Assembly (NCBI GenBank): GCA_014728085.1 | Contig: WJMF01000231.1 | Location: forward strand, 1-64,000 | Source of the DNA: Candidatus Zhuqueibacterota bacterium | GTDB taxonomy: Bacteria; Zhuqueibacterota; Zhuqueibacteria; Residuimicrobiales; Oceaniaggregativiventaceae | Length of the DNA: 64,000 bases | Direction: 5' to 3' | Shown: positions 18,475 through 27,789 of the stretch, piece by piece | Layout: every line of letters begins with the position of its first letter | How positions within the stretch are numbered: position 1 is the stretch's first letter | Made by a program: the position numbers and the translations under genes | The notes under the pieces: generated by a model | Seen by the model: only the letters and a program-made list of their open reading frames with translations | Databases searched by the model: none | What the model was told of the DNA's origin: nothing

Positions 18475-18681
18475 AAGGTTGTCTAGGGAAATCCCGTTTC
18501 GCCGGGTATCCTCTTCACTGCAGCATGAAAGGGGAGTGTTCTGGGTATCGACTGGTCCCGGCTCCAGGATCGCTCTTGATCCGGATTTCATCGATAAGCA
18601 TCAGCCGCTATCGAAAAAACGAGAACTATTATTGGAGAAATAAAAAAAAGAATTTATCCAAAACAACGGAGGATGGTCAAT

Positions 18682-19614
18682 ATGAAATTAAGCAGACGAG
18701 ACTTTAATAAAAGCCTTGGCGCTGCGGTATTGGGAGCCTCTCTGACTCCCGTAACCCTTAAGGCAGCAGAATTCAAGTTTCCAATTGTTGTTTTTTCAAA
18801 ACATCTGCAATTTTTGAATTACGAGGATATGGCTGCGACGGCAAAGGAAATCGGTTTTGATGGCGTTGACCTGACCGTGCGGCCGAAAGGACATGTTTTG
18901 CCGGAGAATGTAACCCGGGATCTGCCTAAAGCGGTCAAGGCAATCAACGACGCCGGTCTTAAAACATACATGATGACCACAGCAATAAACAATGCCGGCG
19001 ATCAATTTGCCACACCTGTGCTAAAGACTGCCGGAGAGCTCGGAATTAAGTATTATCGTATGGGTTATCTGAGGTATGATGATGAAACACCTGTAGAGGA
19101 GGAGCTACAGTCTGCGCAAAAAGTCTTTGTAGAGTTAAATGCGCTCAATACAAAATTTGGTATTGTCGGCTGCTATCAGAATCATGCGCGGCAGTATATT
19201 GGTTCTCCGATATGGGATTTGTGGCTTTTATTAAAGGATTTGAAACCTGACTGGATCGGCAGCCAGTATGATATTCGCCATGCTACAGTGGAAGGAGCAT
19301 CGGCATGGCCTATGGGATTGGATCTGCTGAAGAATTATATTCATACGCTGGTCATAAAGGATTTCTACTGGCACAAAAAAGATGGTGAGTGGGATATCAA
19401 AAACTGTCCCATTGGTGAGGGGATGGTTGATTTTAAAGCCTATTTTCATACATTAAAACAACTCGGCATTAATGCGCCGATTTCCCTGCACTTTGAGTAT
19501 CCGATTGCGGAAGAGCTCGATGACCCGGCTCTCAGGCGCGAACACACGATGAGGGCCATGCGGAAAGATTTGAAAACTCTGCGAACTATGCTAAAGACGA
19601 GTGAATTGATTTAA
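18682..19614 (+). CDS. Tat-exported sugar phosphate isomerase/epimerase-like TIM-barrel protein
   Basis: The 310-residue protein begins with a Tat signal (LSRRDFNKSLG followed by a hydrophobic segment). The ATG at 18682 has GGAGG at 18668-18672; the alternative ATG at 18673 abuts that site and is less likely. The mature part is an AP-endonuclease-2/xylose-isomerase-like TIM barrel: 'AKEIGFDGVDLTVRPKGHV' near the start, 'GIVGCYQNHARQYIGS', 'QYDIRHATVEG', and the conserved 'SLHFEYP' near the end. His, Asp and Glu residues at these places usually hold a divalent metal. A keto-sugar or inositol-like isomerase or epimerase in the periplasm is likely; the substrate is unknown. Confidence 0.83.
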   Translation: MKLSRRDFNKSLGAAVLGASLTPVTLKAAEFKFPIVVFSKHLQFLNYEDMAATAKEIGFDGVDLTVRPKGHVLPENVTRDLPKAVKAINDAGLKTYMMTTAINNAGDQFATPVLKTAGELGIKYYRMGYLRYDDETPVEEELQSAQKVFVELNALNTKFGIVGCYQNHARQYIGSPIWDLWLLLKDLKPDWIGSQYDIRHATVEGASAWPMGLDLLKNYIHTLVIKDFYWHKKDGEWDIKNCPIGEGMVDFKAYFHTLKQLGINAPISLHFEYPIAEELDDPALRREHTMRAMRKDLKTLRTMLKTSELI

Positions 19615-19661
19615 GCAATTGCGTATACGAAAATCATTGATACATCAGCCAGGAGTTGAAT

Positions 19662-20939
19662 GTGGATACGATTCGTTCGGTCAACAGTGCTGTCGAAAAA
19701 GAGCCTCTGATACGTCCTTTTGGATTTAAAGGCAACTATGTAACCGAGTTGTGGCAAACCGTTTCTCTGCTTGAAGATGAGAACGGCACGCCGTATACAG
19801 GGTTATGTACACAAAATGTCTTGTGGTCGGATGCAGATGTTTTTATGGCTTTAGACGAAAAAAGAGCAAATAGAATCATGTATTCGGTCACCGAACGCGC
19901 CTTGCAGATGATTCTGGGGGAGGAATTCAGTACACCTCTCGAATTACAGCAAGCTATTTTCCATGATCTCTATAACTATGCCGGGCGTCTTGCCGGCAGA
20001 TCCGATTTGCGCAAAACATTTGTTCTTAACGCCCTGGTCGGGATTGATAACGCTGCCTGGTTATTATATGCAGGGCAGAAGAATATCCGGAACTTTGATG
20101 ATCTCATTCCCGTCTCTATGCGAAACGCATTGTCGTATCGTCATCGTTCCGTGCTGAGCGTGCCTCTGGTTTCTTATGGTGTTTCCCTTGAGGAAATTAA
20201 ACAAATGGTGGAGAGCGGTTATATCTTGCTTAAAATCAAACTGGGACAGCCCGGTTCGCAGCAGGAGATGTTGGAAAAAGACATTCAGAGATTGAGTGAA
20301 ATCCATCAGTCGATAGGCGATCGGGAAACCGACCGCATTCCCTTTGGAAAAATTCCCTATTATCTGGATGCCAACGGCCGTTATGAAAGCAAGCAAACCC
20401 TGTTGAAATTTCTGGACCATGCCGGGAAAATCGGTGCTCTGGACCGTATTGTCATTTTGGAGGAACCTTTTCCAGAGCACGCCGATATTGATGTTTCCGA
20501 CCTGCCGGTCAGAGTGGCTGCCGATGAAAGTGCTCACACGGAGAAAGACGCAAAGGTTCGCATCGAGATGGGGTATAGCGCTATTGCCTTGAAAGCTGTG
20601 GCAAAAACCCTGAGTATGAGTCTGAAAATTGCACAGATCGCCCATCAACATCGAATACCCTGTTTTTGTGCCGATCTTACCGTCAATCCCATTTTGGTCG
20701 AATGGAACAAAAATGTTGCAGCCAGGCTGGCACCATTACCCGGCCTTCAGTGCGGAATCCTTGAAACCAATGGTCATCAAAATTACAAACGCTGGAAAGC
20801 GTTGGAATCTTATCATCCTTTTCCGGATGCAGAATGGGCTGATGCAAAGAACGGAACCTTTTTGCTGGATGAAGACTATTATAATATGAGTGGAGGTATA
20901 TTCAGGCCATCGGACCATTACCTTAACCTGGTCACCTGA
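19662..20939 (+). CDS. Enolase-superfamily enzyme, muconate-lactonizing (MLE) subgroup-like
   Basis: The chosen start is GTG at 19662, six bases after AGGAG (19651-19655), giving 425 residues; a TTG at 19656 is the alternative. The barrel shows the enolase-superfamily residues: a KIK motif in 'LLKIKLG', metal ligands in 'YLDANGRY', 'ILEEPF' and 'AADESAH', and a lysine in 'ALKAVAKT'. The KxK plus distal K pair is typical of the MLE subgroup (dipeptide epimerases, o-succinylbenzoate synthases, cycloisomerases). The reaction therefore begins with proton abstraction next to a carboxylate. In this gene group an acid-sugar dehydratase or epimerase role is a reasonable guess. No signal peptide was seen. 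Confidence 0.83.
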   Translation: MDTIRSVNSAVEKEPLIRPFGFKGNYVTELWQTVSLLEDENGTPYTGLCTQNVLWSDADVFMALDEKRANRIMYSVTERALQMILGEEFSTPLELQQAIFHDLYNYAGRLAGRSDLRKTFVLNALVGIDNAAWLLYAGQKNIRNFDDLIPVSMRNALSYRHRSVLSVPLVSYGVSLEEIKQMVESGYILLKIKLGQPGSQQEMLEKDIQRLSEIHQSIGDRETDRIPFGKIPYYLDANGRYESKQTLLKFLDHAGKIGALDRIVILEEPFPEHADIDVSDLPVRVAADESAHTEKDAKVRIEMGYSAIALKAVAKTLSMSLKIAQIAHQHRIPCFCADLTVNPILVEWNKNVAARLAPLPGLQCGILETNGHQNYKRWKALESYHPFPDAEWADAKNGTFLLDEDYYNMSGGIFRPSDHYLNLVT

Positions 20940-20978
20940 TCGTTAATAACGGGTGGCTTTCAAGCAGCGAGGTGTCTT

Positions 20979-22130
20979 TTGAAAACATTTAGCCGATCAA
21001 CTATACATCCGGATGATGTAATCGACATGCATGTTCATGTCGGCGGCCCTGCCGGTGAAAATGATGAGATGTATTTTTGGTCAAAGGAATTTACCAAATC
21101 TGCAGCATATGACGCCATGAAGCTGGTTACCAAACTCTCCAGCGACCGTGTCAATGGTCCCCGCTATATTGGCGTTTTGCTGCAGCTTCTCAAGCAGTCT
21201 AAATACATTGATAAACTGGTCATGTTGGGACTGGATCAGGTGTATACGGAAAAGGGTAAAAAAGAGCCGGACAGAACCAATTTATACGTCTCAAATGATT
21301 ATCTCTATCACTTGTCTCAAATCTACCCCTCCTTTCTCTTCGGTTGTTCGGTGCATCCCTATGCTCCCGATGCCATAGACCGGGTCTGGCAGTGTGCTGC
21401 CCGGGGGGCGGTATTGTGTAAATGGCTGCCTTCATCGCAGTGTTTTGATCCGACCCATCCGCTTGCCAGACGATTTTACGAGGCACTGGCACTTGTTAAT
21501 CTACCTCTGTTGTTGCACGTTGGTCCTGAAGGTACTATTCCGTCGGCATTGGATCACAAAAGTCGTTTACTGTATGATGCTGCAGCAGGTGAGTATGGCC
21601 AAAAACCCGGTGATGCGGTTGCAATGGCTCTTGAAGCCGGAGTTAAGGTTATTATCGCTCACTCTGCAACCCCCCTCGGACCGCTTTTTGACAAGGACAC
21701 AAAATACTGGGAAAAGGTTTTTGATCAGTTGTTGGAACGCATGGATGAAGCGATTGAAAACCCGCTCCTCTATGCTGACATCTCGGCGTTTTGTCTTCCC
21801 GGACGGTTTAAATATGTAAAACGGATCATAAAATATGCCGAGAAAAAGCCTCACCGGTTCTTGTATGGCAGCGATTATCCCATTCCCAGCATCGGCTTTC
21901 ATCAGGGGGATGTGTTAAAAGATTTGCTCGATGCTTTTGATTGGCTGGCGAATCGGGTTTTACCCGGTAATGATTTGGATAAAAATTATGAATTGTTAAG
22001 GCCGCATTTTTCCGACAAGACGTTTCGTGCAGCCGCCAGGGTGCTGAGAAATCCGCAAATGCCGGTTATAGACAAAGAGAGATTTATCAAAATAGCGGGC
22101 AAGAAAAAAAAGCGTTTTTTTATTTTTTGA
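20979..22130 (+). CDS. Amidohydrolase-family (amidohydrolase 2) metal-dependent hydrolase
   Basis: A 383-residue protein starting at TTG 20979 behind a GAGGTG site. The metal-binding elements of the amidohydrolase 2 family are visible in order: 'IDMHVHVGG' (HxH), 'VLCKWLPS', 'LLLHVGPE', 'IIAHSAT' and 'LYGSDYP' with the final aspartate. Members hydrolyse or decarboxylate small carboxylate or lactone substrates. With the enolase-type enzyme 39 bases upstream it may act on a sugar acid or lactone. The C-terminus is strongly basic (GKKKKRFFIF), which is unusual and may just reflect an A-rich 3' end. Confidence 0.8.
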   Translation: MKTFSRSTIHPDDVIDMHVHVGGPAGENDEMYFWSKEFTKSAAYDAMKLVTKLSSDRVNGPRYIGVLLQLLKQSKYIDKLVMLGLDQVYTEKGKKEPDRTNLYVSNDYLYHLSQIYPSFLFGCSVHPYAPDAIDRVWQCAARGAVLCKWLPSSQCFDPTHPLARRFYEALALVNLPLLLHVGPEGTIPSALDHKSRLLYDAAAGEYGQKPGDAVAMALEAGVKVIIAHSATPLGPLFDKDTKYWEKVFDQLLERMDEAIENPLLYADISAFCLPGRFKYVKRIIKYAEKKPHRFLYGSDYPIPSIGFHQGDVLKDLLDAFDWLANRVLPGNDLDKNYELLRPHFSDKTFRAAARVLRNPQMPVIDKERFIKIAGKKKKRFFIF

Positions 22131-22278
22131 AATTCGGTAGTGATTCCTGATCTTTATTTTTTCAAAGACGCAAAATTACGATTCTTGTCCTTTTGGCTTT
22201 TGCTGTTGAATTATAAGTTGCGATCAGTAAAACGGTATTCATCGATAATAGTAAATATTTTTTTATCAAGAGGTCGAC

Positions 22279-22806
22279 ATGGAAAAATCGGTTGCCAATT
22301 CCACCATCAAACTGGTCAAGGAAGATATCACGGAGCAGCAGACAGATGCCATCGTCAATGCTGCCAATGAACACCTGGCGCACGGCGGCGGTGTTGCCGG
22401 AGCGATTGTAAGAAAAGGCGGCCGCACAATTCAGGATGAAAGCAATGAATGGATCAAAGCGCATGGATCGGTCAAAACCGGGTATGCAGTCATAACCGCT
22501 GCCGGGGCTCTGAATGCGAAATACGTTATTCATGCTGTTGGTCCGATCATGGGGAGTGGTAATGAGGATGAAAAATTGCGCTCAGCCACTCTGAACAGTC
22601 TAAAACTGGCCGATCAATACGGCATTCGGAGTATAGCGTTTCCGGCGATCAGCACCGGTATTTTCGGTTATCCAGTCGAGCGTTGTGCGAATATCATGCT
22701 TGCAACCACAGAGGACTATCTGCAACAGTCTGATATTGAAACCGTGATATTTTGTCTTTATGATCAAAAGAGCTACAAGGTGTTCCAAAGGGTATTTGAA
22801 GAATAA
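22279..22806 (+). CDS. Macro domain ADP-ribose-binding/deacetylase protein
   Basis: The 175-residue protein is a single macro domain. It has 'DAIVNAANEHLAHGGGVAGAI' at about residues 23-43 and 'FPAISTGIFGYP' near 120, the two loops that wrap ADP-ribose in YmdB/MacroD-type enzymes. These hydrolyse O-acetyl-ADP-ribose or remove ADP-ribose from proteins. An AAGAGGT site precedes the ATG. No ADP-ribosyltransferase lies in the window, so it may act on sirtuin products or on imported signals. It is apparently monocistronic. Confidence 0.92.
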   Translation: MEKSVANSTIKLVKEDITEQQTDAIVNAANEHLAHGGGVAGAIVRKGGRTIQDESNEWIKAHGSVKTGYAVITAAGALNAKYVIHAVGPIMGSGNEDEKLRSATLNSLKLADQYGIRSIAFPAISTGIFGYPVERCANIMLATTEDYLQQSDIETVIFCLYDQKSYKVFQRVFEE

Positions 22807-23059
22807 ACCTCAGTCTGCTCTGTTACGCTCAGGGACAGGATAATATATTCGAAGATAAGAATCTGTATTGTCTGTAGCGACTCGAAGCGGTTTCTATTCC
22901 GTAATGAGAATTTGCTGACCTTTACCCCTGTTGTTTGCGGTTGTCTCAAACAACTGTCTGCTCATGGCCGGTAAAAGATTGTTGAAAGAGATCGTATAAA
23001 AAACTATATTAATAAAATTCCTCTCAGAAAATATCTTGGTATTACCCTCAGGAGTGATC

Positions 23060-23695
23060 ATGAAAAGAGTTGTATTGGCTATTCTTTTATTTTGTAGTTG
23101 TCAATTTTCATCTGCCCAGGAAGGCAAGTGGGCGATAGGTCCGCATTTGACGTTTTCCATACCTCAGGCTGAATTTGCCAACGTCTCGAGTTTGGGCGAA
23201 GGCATTGGTGGAAAGTTGTTTTATCGCTTTGAGTCTATGCCGGTGCTGGAAGCGCGGCTGGATATTATTTATCTTTCTTATGGTGAAAAACGAAACCGGC
23301 AATCTCTGGCAATCGGTTATTTTCCGGTTACGGTTCGAAATGAATCTTTTCAGTTTACGGCAGGGCCGCAATTCGTCACCAATATTGGCCGCTTCAGACC
23401 CTATTTTGCCCCCATGGGAGGGTTGTATGTTTACCGGTCTGTCATGTCAAGTCCGGAACTCTATTATTATTATGGCATACCCGCCTCTGAGACCACAGAA
23501 AGCTATACCAATTGGGGGTGGAATTTATCTGCAGGACTTATGTTTGATCTCACTATAGGGGCACATATTGATTTGGGCTTCAAGTATCAACGGATAACCA
23601 ATGCGGTTGAAAATCAAATCGGCGAGACAAAAATTACCAGCGACGCGGAGGATTTTATCATCACTCTGGGAGCTGTGTTTTTTCTCAACGATTGA
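23060..23695 (+). CDS. Outer-membrane beta-barrel protein (OmpW/OmpX-like size)
   Basis: Started at the ATG at 23060, after AGGAG about six bases upstream, the product is 211 residues with a clear Sec signal ending SSAQE. The mature part alternates hydrophobic and polar residues in about eight amphipathic strands rich in Tyr, Phe and Gly, such as 'FRPYFAPMGGLYVY' and 'WGWNLSAGLMFDL'. It ends with a hydrophobic strand near the C-terminus. This is the composition of a small outer-membrane barrel. The specific role is unknown. An upstream GTG/ATG start at 23036 would add eight residues before the signal and is disfavoured. Confidence 0.8.
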   Translation: MKRVVLAILLFCSCQFSSAQEGKWAIGPHLTFSIPQAEFANVSSLGEGIGGKLFYRFESMPVLEARLDIIYLSYGEKRNRQSLAIGYFPVTVRNESFQFTAGPQFVTNIGRFRPYFAPMGGLYVYRSVMSSPELYYYYGIPASETTESYTNWGWNLSAGLMFDLTIGAHIDLGFKYQRITNAVENQIGETKITSDAEDFIITLGAVFFLND

Positions 23696-23816
23696 TTTAC
23701 TAAAATTACGCCGGTCCTTTTGTGATTTGTACGGGATTATTTGAAGGTCATATACATGGATATAACGTCTAAGTTTAAACTTAAGATAGAGTAACAGAGC
23801 TGAAGAGGAGATGATT

Positions 23817-24698
23817 ATGGATGAACAGGACACCTCTGCACTATATATTTTGGGAGCGGGGACACCGACACCTGCTCCGGATCGTTTTGGGACATCATAT
23901 GTACTACAGATCCGAAACGAGCATATCATGATCGATTGCGGCCCTGCAACGACGTATAAACTGGTTAAAACAGGGCTTTTCCCCACCATGATTGATTTTT
24001 TGTTTTTTACCCACCATCACTTTGATCATAATGCCGATTATCCTTGTTTTTTACTTTGCCGGTGGGACCAGAGCACCGGCCGGGAAAAGATATTGCAGGT
24101 GTTCGGTCCAAAACCCACCAGCGAGATAACGGAGAGGCTTATTGGAAAAGCCGGCGCCTTTACTCGTGACTGGAAAGCGCGTGTAAACGCCCCGGTAAGT
24201 CAGCATGTCCATCAAAATCGTGGTGGTTCGCTTCCCCGCCCTCAGCCAGAGGTGGAGGTAAAGGAGATAAAGGAGAACGAAACGATAAAACCGGCGGCCT
24301 GGCAAGTTGAAACCAGGAAAGTGCATCATGTTGAGCCCTGGTTATTATCTCTGGCGTATCGCATCAGTTGGAATGGCGGTAGTATTGTTTTTGCGGGTGA
24401 TACGGGGCTGAGCAAAGCTGTTATCGGCCTGGCTGGTGATGCCGATGTGCTGGTCAGCAATTGCTGGGACCATCAGGAAACGATGAACGCCAATGGAGAA
24501 GCCCCGGGACAAACCGGAACTCTCGATGCGGCCCAGATGGCACTTGAGGCCGGGGTTAAAACATTACTACTGACGCATACCGGACCGCAATTATGTAAAC
24601 CCGGTTCCAGAGAAAAAGCCGTCGCCGATATCTCAACGGTTTTTGGCGGCCAAATTATTTTTGCCGATGAACTCTCAAAGCTGGAATTATGGAGATAA
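23817..24698 (+). CDS. Metallo-beta-lactamase-fold hydrolase (RNase Z-like)
   Basis: The start at ATG 23817 is preferred over 23811 because GAGGAG (23805-23810) then has a six-base spacing; 293 residues result. The fold is shown by 'YILGAGTPTPAPDRFGTSY', 'IMIDCGPATTYKL', the metal motif 'FTHHHFDHNADY', 'IVFAGDTGLSKAV' and 'LLLTHTGPQ'. The layout matches the RNase Z/ElaC-like branch of the superfamily, but the protein is long in the middle (an insert at about 90-165) and may act on a small molecule and not on tRNA precursors. No signal peptide was seen. Confidence 0.8.
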   Translation: MDEQDTSALYILGAGTPTPAPDRFGTSYVLQIRNEHIMIDCGPATTYKLVKTGLFPTMIDFLFFTHHHFDHNADYPCFLLCRWDQSTGREKILQVFGPKPTSEITERLIGKAGAFTRDWKARVNAPVSQHVHQNRGGSLPRPQPEVEVKEIKENETIKPAAWQVETRKVHHVEPWLLSLAYRISWNGGSIVFAGDTGLSKAVIGLAGDADVLVSNCWDHQETMNANGEAPGQTGTLDAAQMALEAGVKTLLLTHTGPQLCKPGSREKAVADISTVFGGQIIFADELSKLELWR

Positions 24699-25019
24699 CG
24701 TCGTTCTGCGGATGTACATTGTGGATTCATTCAATTTTATTTGCAATAGCAAACCTTCTCCTTACGCAAAAACGGATTTTTGCTGGTATAAATGAAAGAC
24801 CGAAACGTTCCGAGTGTTTTCAGTCTTAAAAAAAACATGAATTTACTTGACATTTTATTTTGGATTTTGTTAATTGATTAATATCAATAGCTATGTTGAT
24901 AAGATTTTGCACCCGGTGATTTTCAGCATCTTGTTGTCCTGCTTTTTTTGCCACGCACTCGCCATGCTCAGGAACATGAAATCAAATGAAACTGATGAAT
25001 TAAAATTATTGAGGGGAAT
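24699..25019. other. Intergenic region before the PAS/GAF sensor gene
   Basis: This stretch is AT-rich and without an open frame of note. It contains a candidate promoter (24847-24875) and a GAGGGG ribosome binding site at 25011-25016 before the GTG start at 25020. Confidence 0.4.
24847..24875 (+). promoter_or_regulatory. Candidate sigma-70-type promoter
   Basis: A perfect TTGACA (24847-24852) is followed after 17 bases by TTAATT (24870-24875), a poor -10. The stretch TTAATTGATTAATAT that overlaps it is partly palindromic and could be an operator. It lies about 145 bases before the sensor gene start. Only the -35 is convincing. Confidence 0.35.
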
Positions 25020-26663
25020 GTGAAAAAAGTTGATACAAGCCGGGCGGAGCAACAAACGAGTATAAACACCGGGTATTTTATTTGTGACAAAAGGGGTCGA
25101 TTCCTTTCTGTGAATGAATTGCTCGTATCGCTGACCAATTATTCTGAAGAAGAGATGTTATCGCTGTCAATTTCAGATATCATGCCGGAGGAGGAAGAAC
25201 CGGAATTTTTCTCGCTGTTGTATCAGGAAGAAAATATCGGTAAAACTCTGACGTTTTCATTTCATCTTATCAACAAGCTGGGGGAAAGGCGGCCTGTCGA
25301 GTTTAAAATTCGACTGATAACTGATGATAACGAGAGGGTTATCGGTTTCAGAGGGCATGTGGTCCTGTTGCCGGCCAAAGCCGGAAAAGAAAGGCCGGAT
25401 GAGTCCGGAAATCGAACCCGTTTGGTGGAGGATTTGGTCGATATTATTTATATGGGCTATTCGGAACCATTGGCCAATGTGTTGAAACGCGTCGCAGAAA
25501 GTATCGGACAGAACTTTGGGTTCAAGCGCAGCACCATCGCTTTGCTGGACAAGCGCAAAAAGACATTTGTCAAGCATGCCATGGTAGGATATAGCGATGA
25601 CTCATCGGCAACCGAACGCCGTTCCATCGAAGCCCCTCAGGATGTTATTTCCCGTATTTTTGCAGATCATAAAAAAATCAAGCTTATTCGTCATTCCCAG
25701 CCACAGGAAAGCAATAGCGGACATGTCAGCGGACTACCTCTGGCGCAGGAACATCAGATCGAAAGATGGCATGAGCGAGACCTTCTTTTGCTCAACTTGA
25801 CCAATCATTCCGGTAAAACATTTGGATACGTTTCGCTTGAATCGCCTCTTGAAGAGAGAAAACCGGATCAAACCACATTTGACAATCTGGAAATGTTTTC
25901 CTCTCTTCTATCCATGGCAATCGAAAATTACTATCGTTTTTCCAGCCTGGAAAAACGCAACCGCCGCTTAAAGCAGGTTCTGGTCAACAGCAATATATTC
26001 AAACTCTATCTCTCCCTGTCCGAACTGCTTAAAGAAGTGGTATGGTCTGTTAAATTTACCGCTGATTTTAATGTGGTTTCCCTTATTTTGATCAGTAAAA
26101 AGTCCGGTATGCTGGAAACCAAAGCGGTTGCATGTGACGAAAAGATAAAGGTGTTACAACTCGGAGAGCTGTGTTTTGACCTCAAGGCATTTAGCGATAT
26201 GCTTCGGGATGAGTATCGTCAGGGTAAATCGTACCTGGTTACTGAAGAAGAATCTGTATTGCAGCATCTTAAGCAAATATATTACGGGGCACGGTTAAAT
26301 CATCCCCAAAACAGCAGTTGGCCTATATGGGCGTTGTTGCTGGTCCCTATAAAGTCACGGGAAGGCAAAATTATTGGATTCCTGGCCGCAGATGACCCCA
26401 GTGATCGTCAAATGCCCAATCGTGATACGATGAAGATCATGGAAATTATGGCCAATCAAATTGCCATCGCCATCGATAATCGCGTCATGTATGTGCAATC
26501 CAGGGAACAGATGAAGGAATCCGAAAACAACCGATCCCCCGAACCGGACACAGAATCCTATAGAACTGGTGCTGAATCATCCGGAATCAATTATGACAGG
26601 GAAAGAGAGGAACATTATTCCAGCGGTGGCTTGAGAAAGCTTGTTGAGAAATTTTTACGGTAA
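25020..26663 (+). CDS. PAS-GAF-GAF sensor protein without an output domain
   Basis: The 547-residue protein starts at GTG 25020. A PAS domain occupies about 16-118 ('GYFICDKRGRFLSVNELLVSL', 'FSFHLINKLGERRPVEFKIR'). The first GAF domain spans about 140-305 and ends in a helix with 'LSMAIENYYRFSSLEKR'. A second GAF-like domain spans about 325-495 ('WALLLVPIKSREGKIIGFL', 'QIAIAIDNRVMY'). The last 50 residues are charged and low in complexity. No kinase, cyclase or phosphatase domain follows. It must act through protein contact, perhaps on a phosphatase or kinase encoded further along, whose GAF domains look similar. A terminator closes the gene. Confidence 0.82.
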   Translation: MKKVDTSRAEQQTSINTGYFICDKRGRFLSVNELLVSLTNYSEEEMLSLSISDIMPEEEEPEFFSLLYQEENIGKTLTFSFHLINKLGERRPVEFKIRLITDDNERVIGFRGHVVLLPAKAGKERPDESGNRTRLVEDLVDIIYMGYSEPLANVLKRVAESIGQNFGFKRSTIALLDKRKKTFVKHAMVGYSDDSSATERRSIEAPQDVISRIFADHKKIKLIRHSQPQESNSGHVSGLPLAQEHQIERWHERDLLLLNLTNHSGKTFGYVSLESPLEERKPDQTTFDNLEMFSSLLSMAIENYYRFSSLEKRNRRLKQVLVNSNIFKLYLSLSELLKEVVWSVKFTADFNVVSLILISKKSGMLETKAVACDEKIKVLQLGELCFDLKAFSDMLRDEYRQGKSYLVTEEESVLQHLKQIYYGARLNHPQNSSWPIWALLLVPIKSREGKIIGFLAADDPSDRQMPNRDTMKIMEIMANQIAIAIDNRVMYVQSREQMKESENNRSPEPDTESYRTGAESSGINYDREREEHYSSGGLRKLVEKFLR

Positions 26664-26740
26664 GCAGAACGGAACATTTCCCTGCCTGATTCGTTTTAAA
26701 TAGTGTTTTGATAACAGCCCGGATTTTTATAAATTATAGA

Positions 26741-26771
26741 AACCGTGACCCCTTTAGTCACGGTTTTTTAC
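26741..26771 (+). terminator. Rho-independent terminator after the PAS/GAF sensor gene
   Basis: AACCGTGAC (26741-26749) pairs with GTCACGGTT (26757-26765) around a seven-base loop, and a run of T residues follows. It is a compact, perfect intrinsic terminator ending just before the DUF362 gene, so the following operon must have its own promoter or depend on read-through. Confidence 0.9.
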
Positions 26772-26784
26772 TTTTAGGAAAAGG

Positions 26785-27789
26785 ATGAGACGGCGAGCAT
26801 TTTTTAAATCTCTGATTGGTGCAACAAGCTCTTTTGGTATGGTGCGACATGGATATGGCGGTAAAAAAGAGGCGTTGATTCCGACCTCTGTGGCTTCAGG
26901 TGCGCCTTTTTCCAGGGTCGTGCTGGCAACTGAAAGAGGATTGAGCCACGGCATCCGGCCCGTTGCGGAAGAACGCATCGGGAATCTGTTGGCGCGATCG
27001 ATAGAAACGCTTTTCGAAGAAAACGCCGATACCGTCTGGCGGCGGTTATTTCATCCTGAAGATGTTGTCGGTCTTAAGGTCAACTGTTTGGCCGGTAAAG
27101 GGCTTTCCACCCGCCTCGAGCTCGTGAATGCGGTATGTGAGGCGTTGCTGCAAGCCGGGATTAAGAAACATCGTATTATCATCTGGGACCGGGCCGATCG
27201 CGATCTGGAACGCGCTGGTTATTCTATTGAAAGACGGAAGAACAGAGTGCAATGTTTCGGCACCAACAAAGCCGGTTATACGTCCAGGATCTATGAGCAT
27301 GGCTATGTGGGCAGTCAGCTATCGCGCATTGTTACCGATTACTGCAGTGCGATCATCAATTTGCCTGTTCTCAAAGATCACGGCATTGTGGGTTTGAGCG
27401 TCGGATTAAAAAATTTTTTTGGCGCCATCAATAATCCCAACAAATATCACGATAATGCAGGTGATCCTTATGTGGCTGATGTTAATATGTTAACCCCGAT
27501 TCGAAGCAAAACCCGCCTGACCATTTGTGACGCCATTACACCGCAGTATGAAGGTGGGCCTCCATATATGCCACAATGGACCTGGCCGATGAACAGTCTG
27601 CTGGTATCAACCGATATGGTTGCTATGGATCAGGTTGGTTGGGACATCGTTGAGGAGAAAAGACGCGAAAACAAATTTTCCTCTCTGGCCGGGGCCGGGC
27701 GGGAACCGGTTTATATCAACACAGCTGCAGACGCCGAGCACGAGTTGGGGACCAATAATTCGGCAAAAATTAACGTGTTGAAGGTATGA
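26785..27789 (+). CDS. DUF362 domain protein with Tat-like signal
   Basis: The 334-residue protein begins MRRRAFFKSLIGATSS, a twin-arginine type export signal. The body matches DUF362: 'DVVGLKVNCLAGKGLSTR', 'IIIWDRADRDLERAGY', 'AIINLPVLKDHGIVGLSVGLKN' and 'DICDAI'-type segments near the end. Many DUF362 proteins carry a C-terminal 4Fe-4S ferredoxin part; no CxxCxxC cluster motif is present here. Its last codon overlaps the start of the radical SAM gene by four bases (ATGA), so the two are made together. The family has no settled activity; it often neighbours Memo/radical SAM genes. Confidence 0.85.
   Translation: MRRRAFFKSLIGATSSFGMVRHGYGGKKEALIPTSVASGAPFSRVVLATERGLSHGIRPVAEERIGNLLARSIETLFEENADTVWRRLFHPEDVVGLKVNCLAGKGLSTRLELVNAVCEALLQAGIKKHRIIIWDRADRDLERAGYSIERRKNRVQCFGTNKAGYTSRIYEHGYVGSQLSRIVTDYCSAIINLPVLKDHGIVGLSVGLKNFFGAINNPNKYHDNAGDPYVADVNMLTPIRSKTRLTICDAITPQYEGGPPYMPQWTWPMNSLLVSTDMVAMDQVGWDIVEEKRRENKFSSLAGAGREPVYINTAADAEHELGTNNSAKINVLKV

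Noticed and set aside
22930-22954. 8-bp hairpin GTTGTTTG/CAAACAAC with nine-base loop
   Set aside because: There is no T-run after it and it lies 120 bases past the gene, so it is not a convincing terminator.
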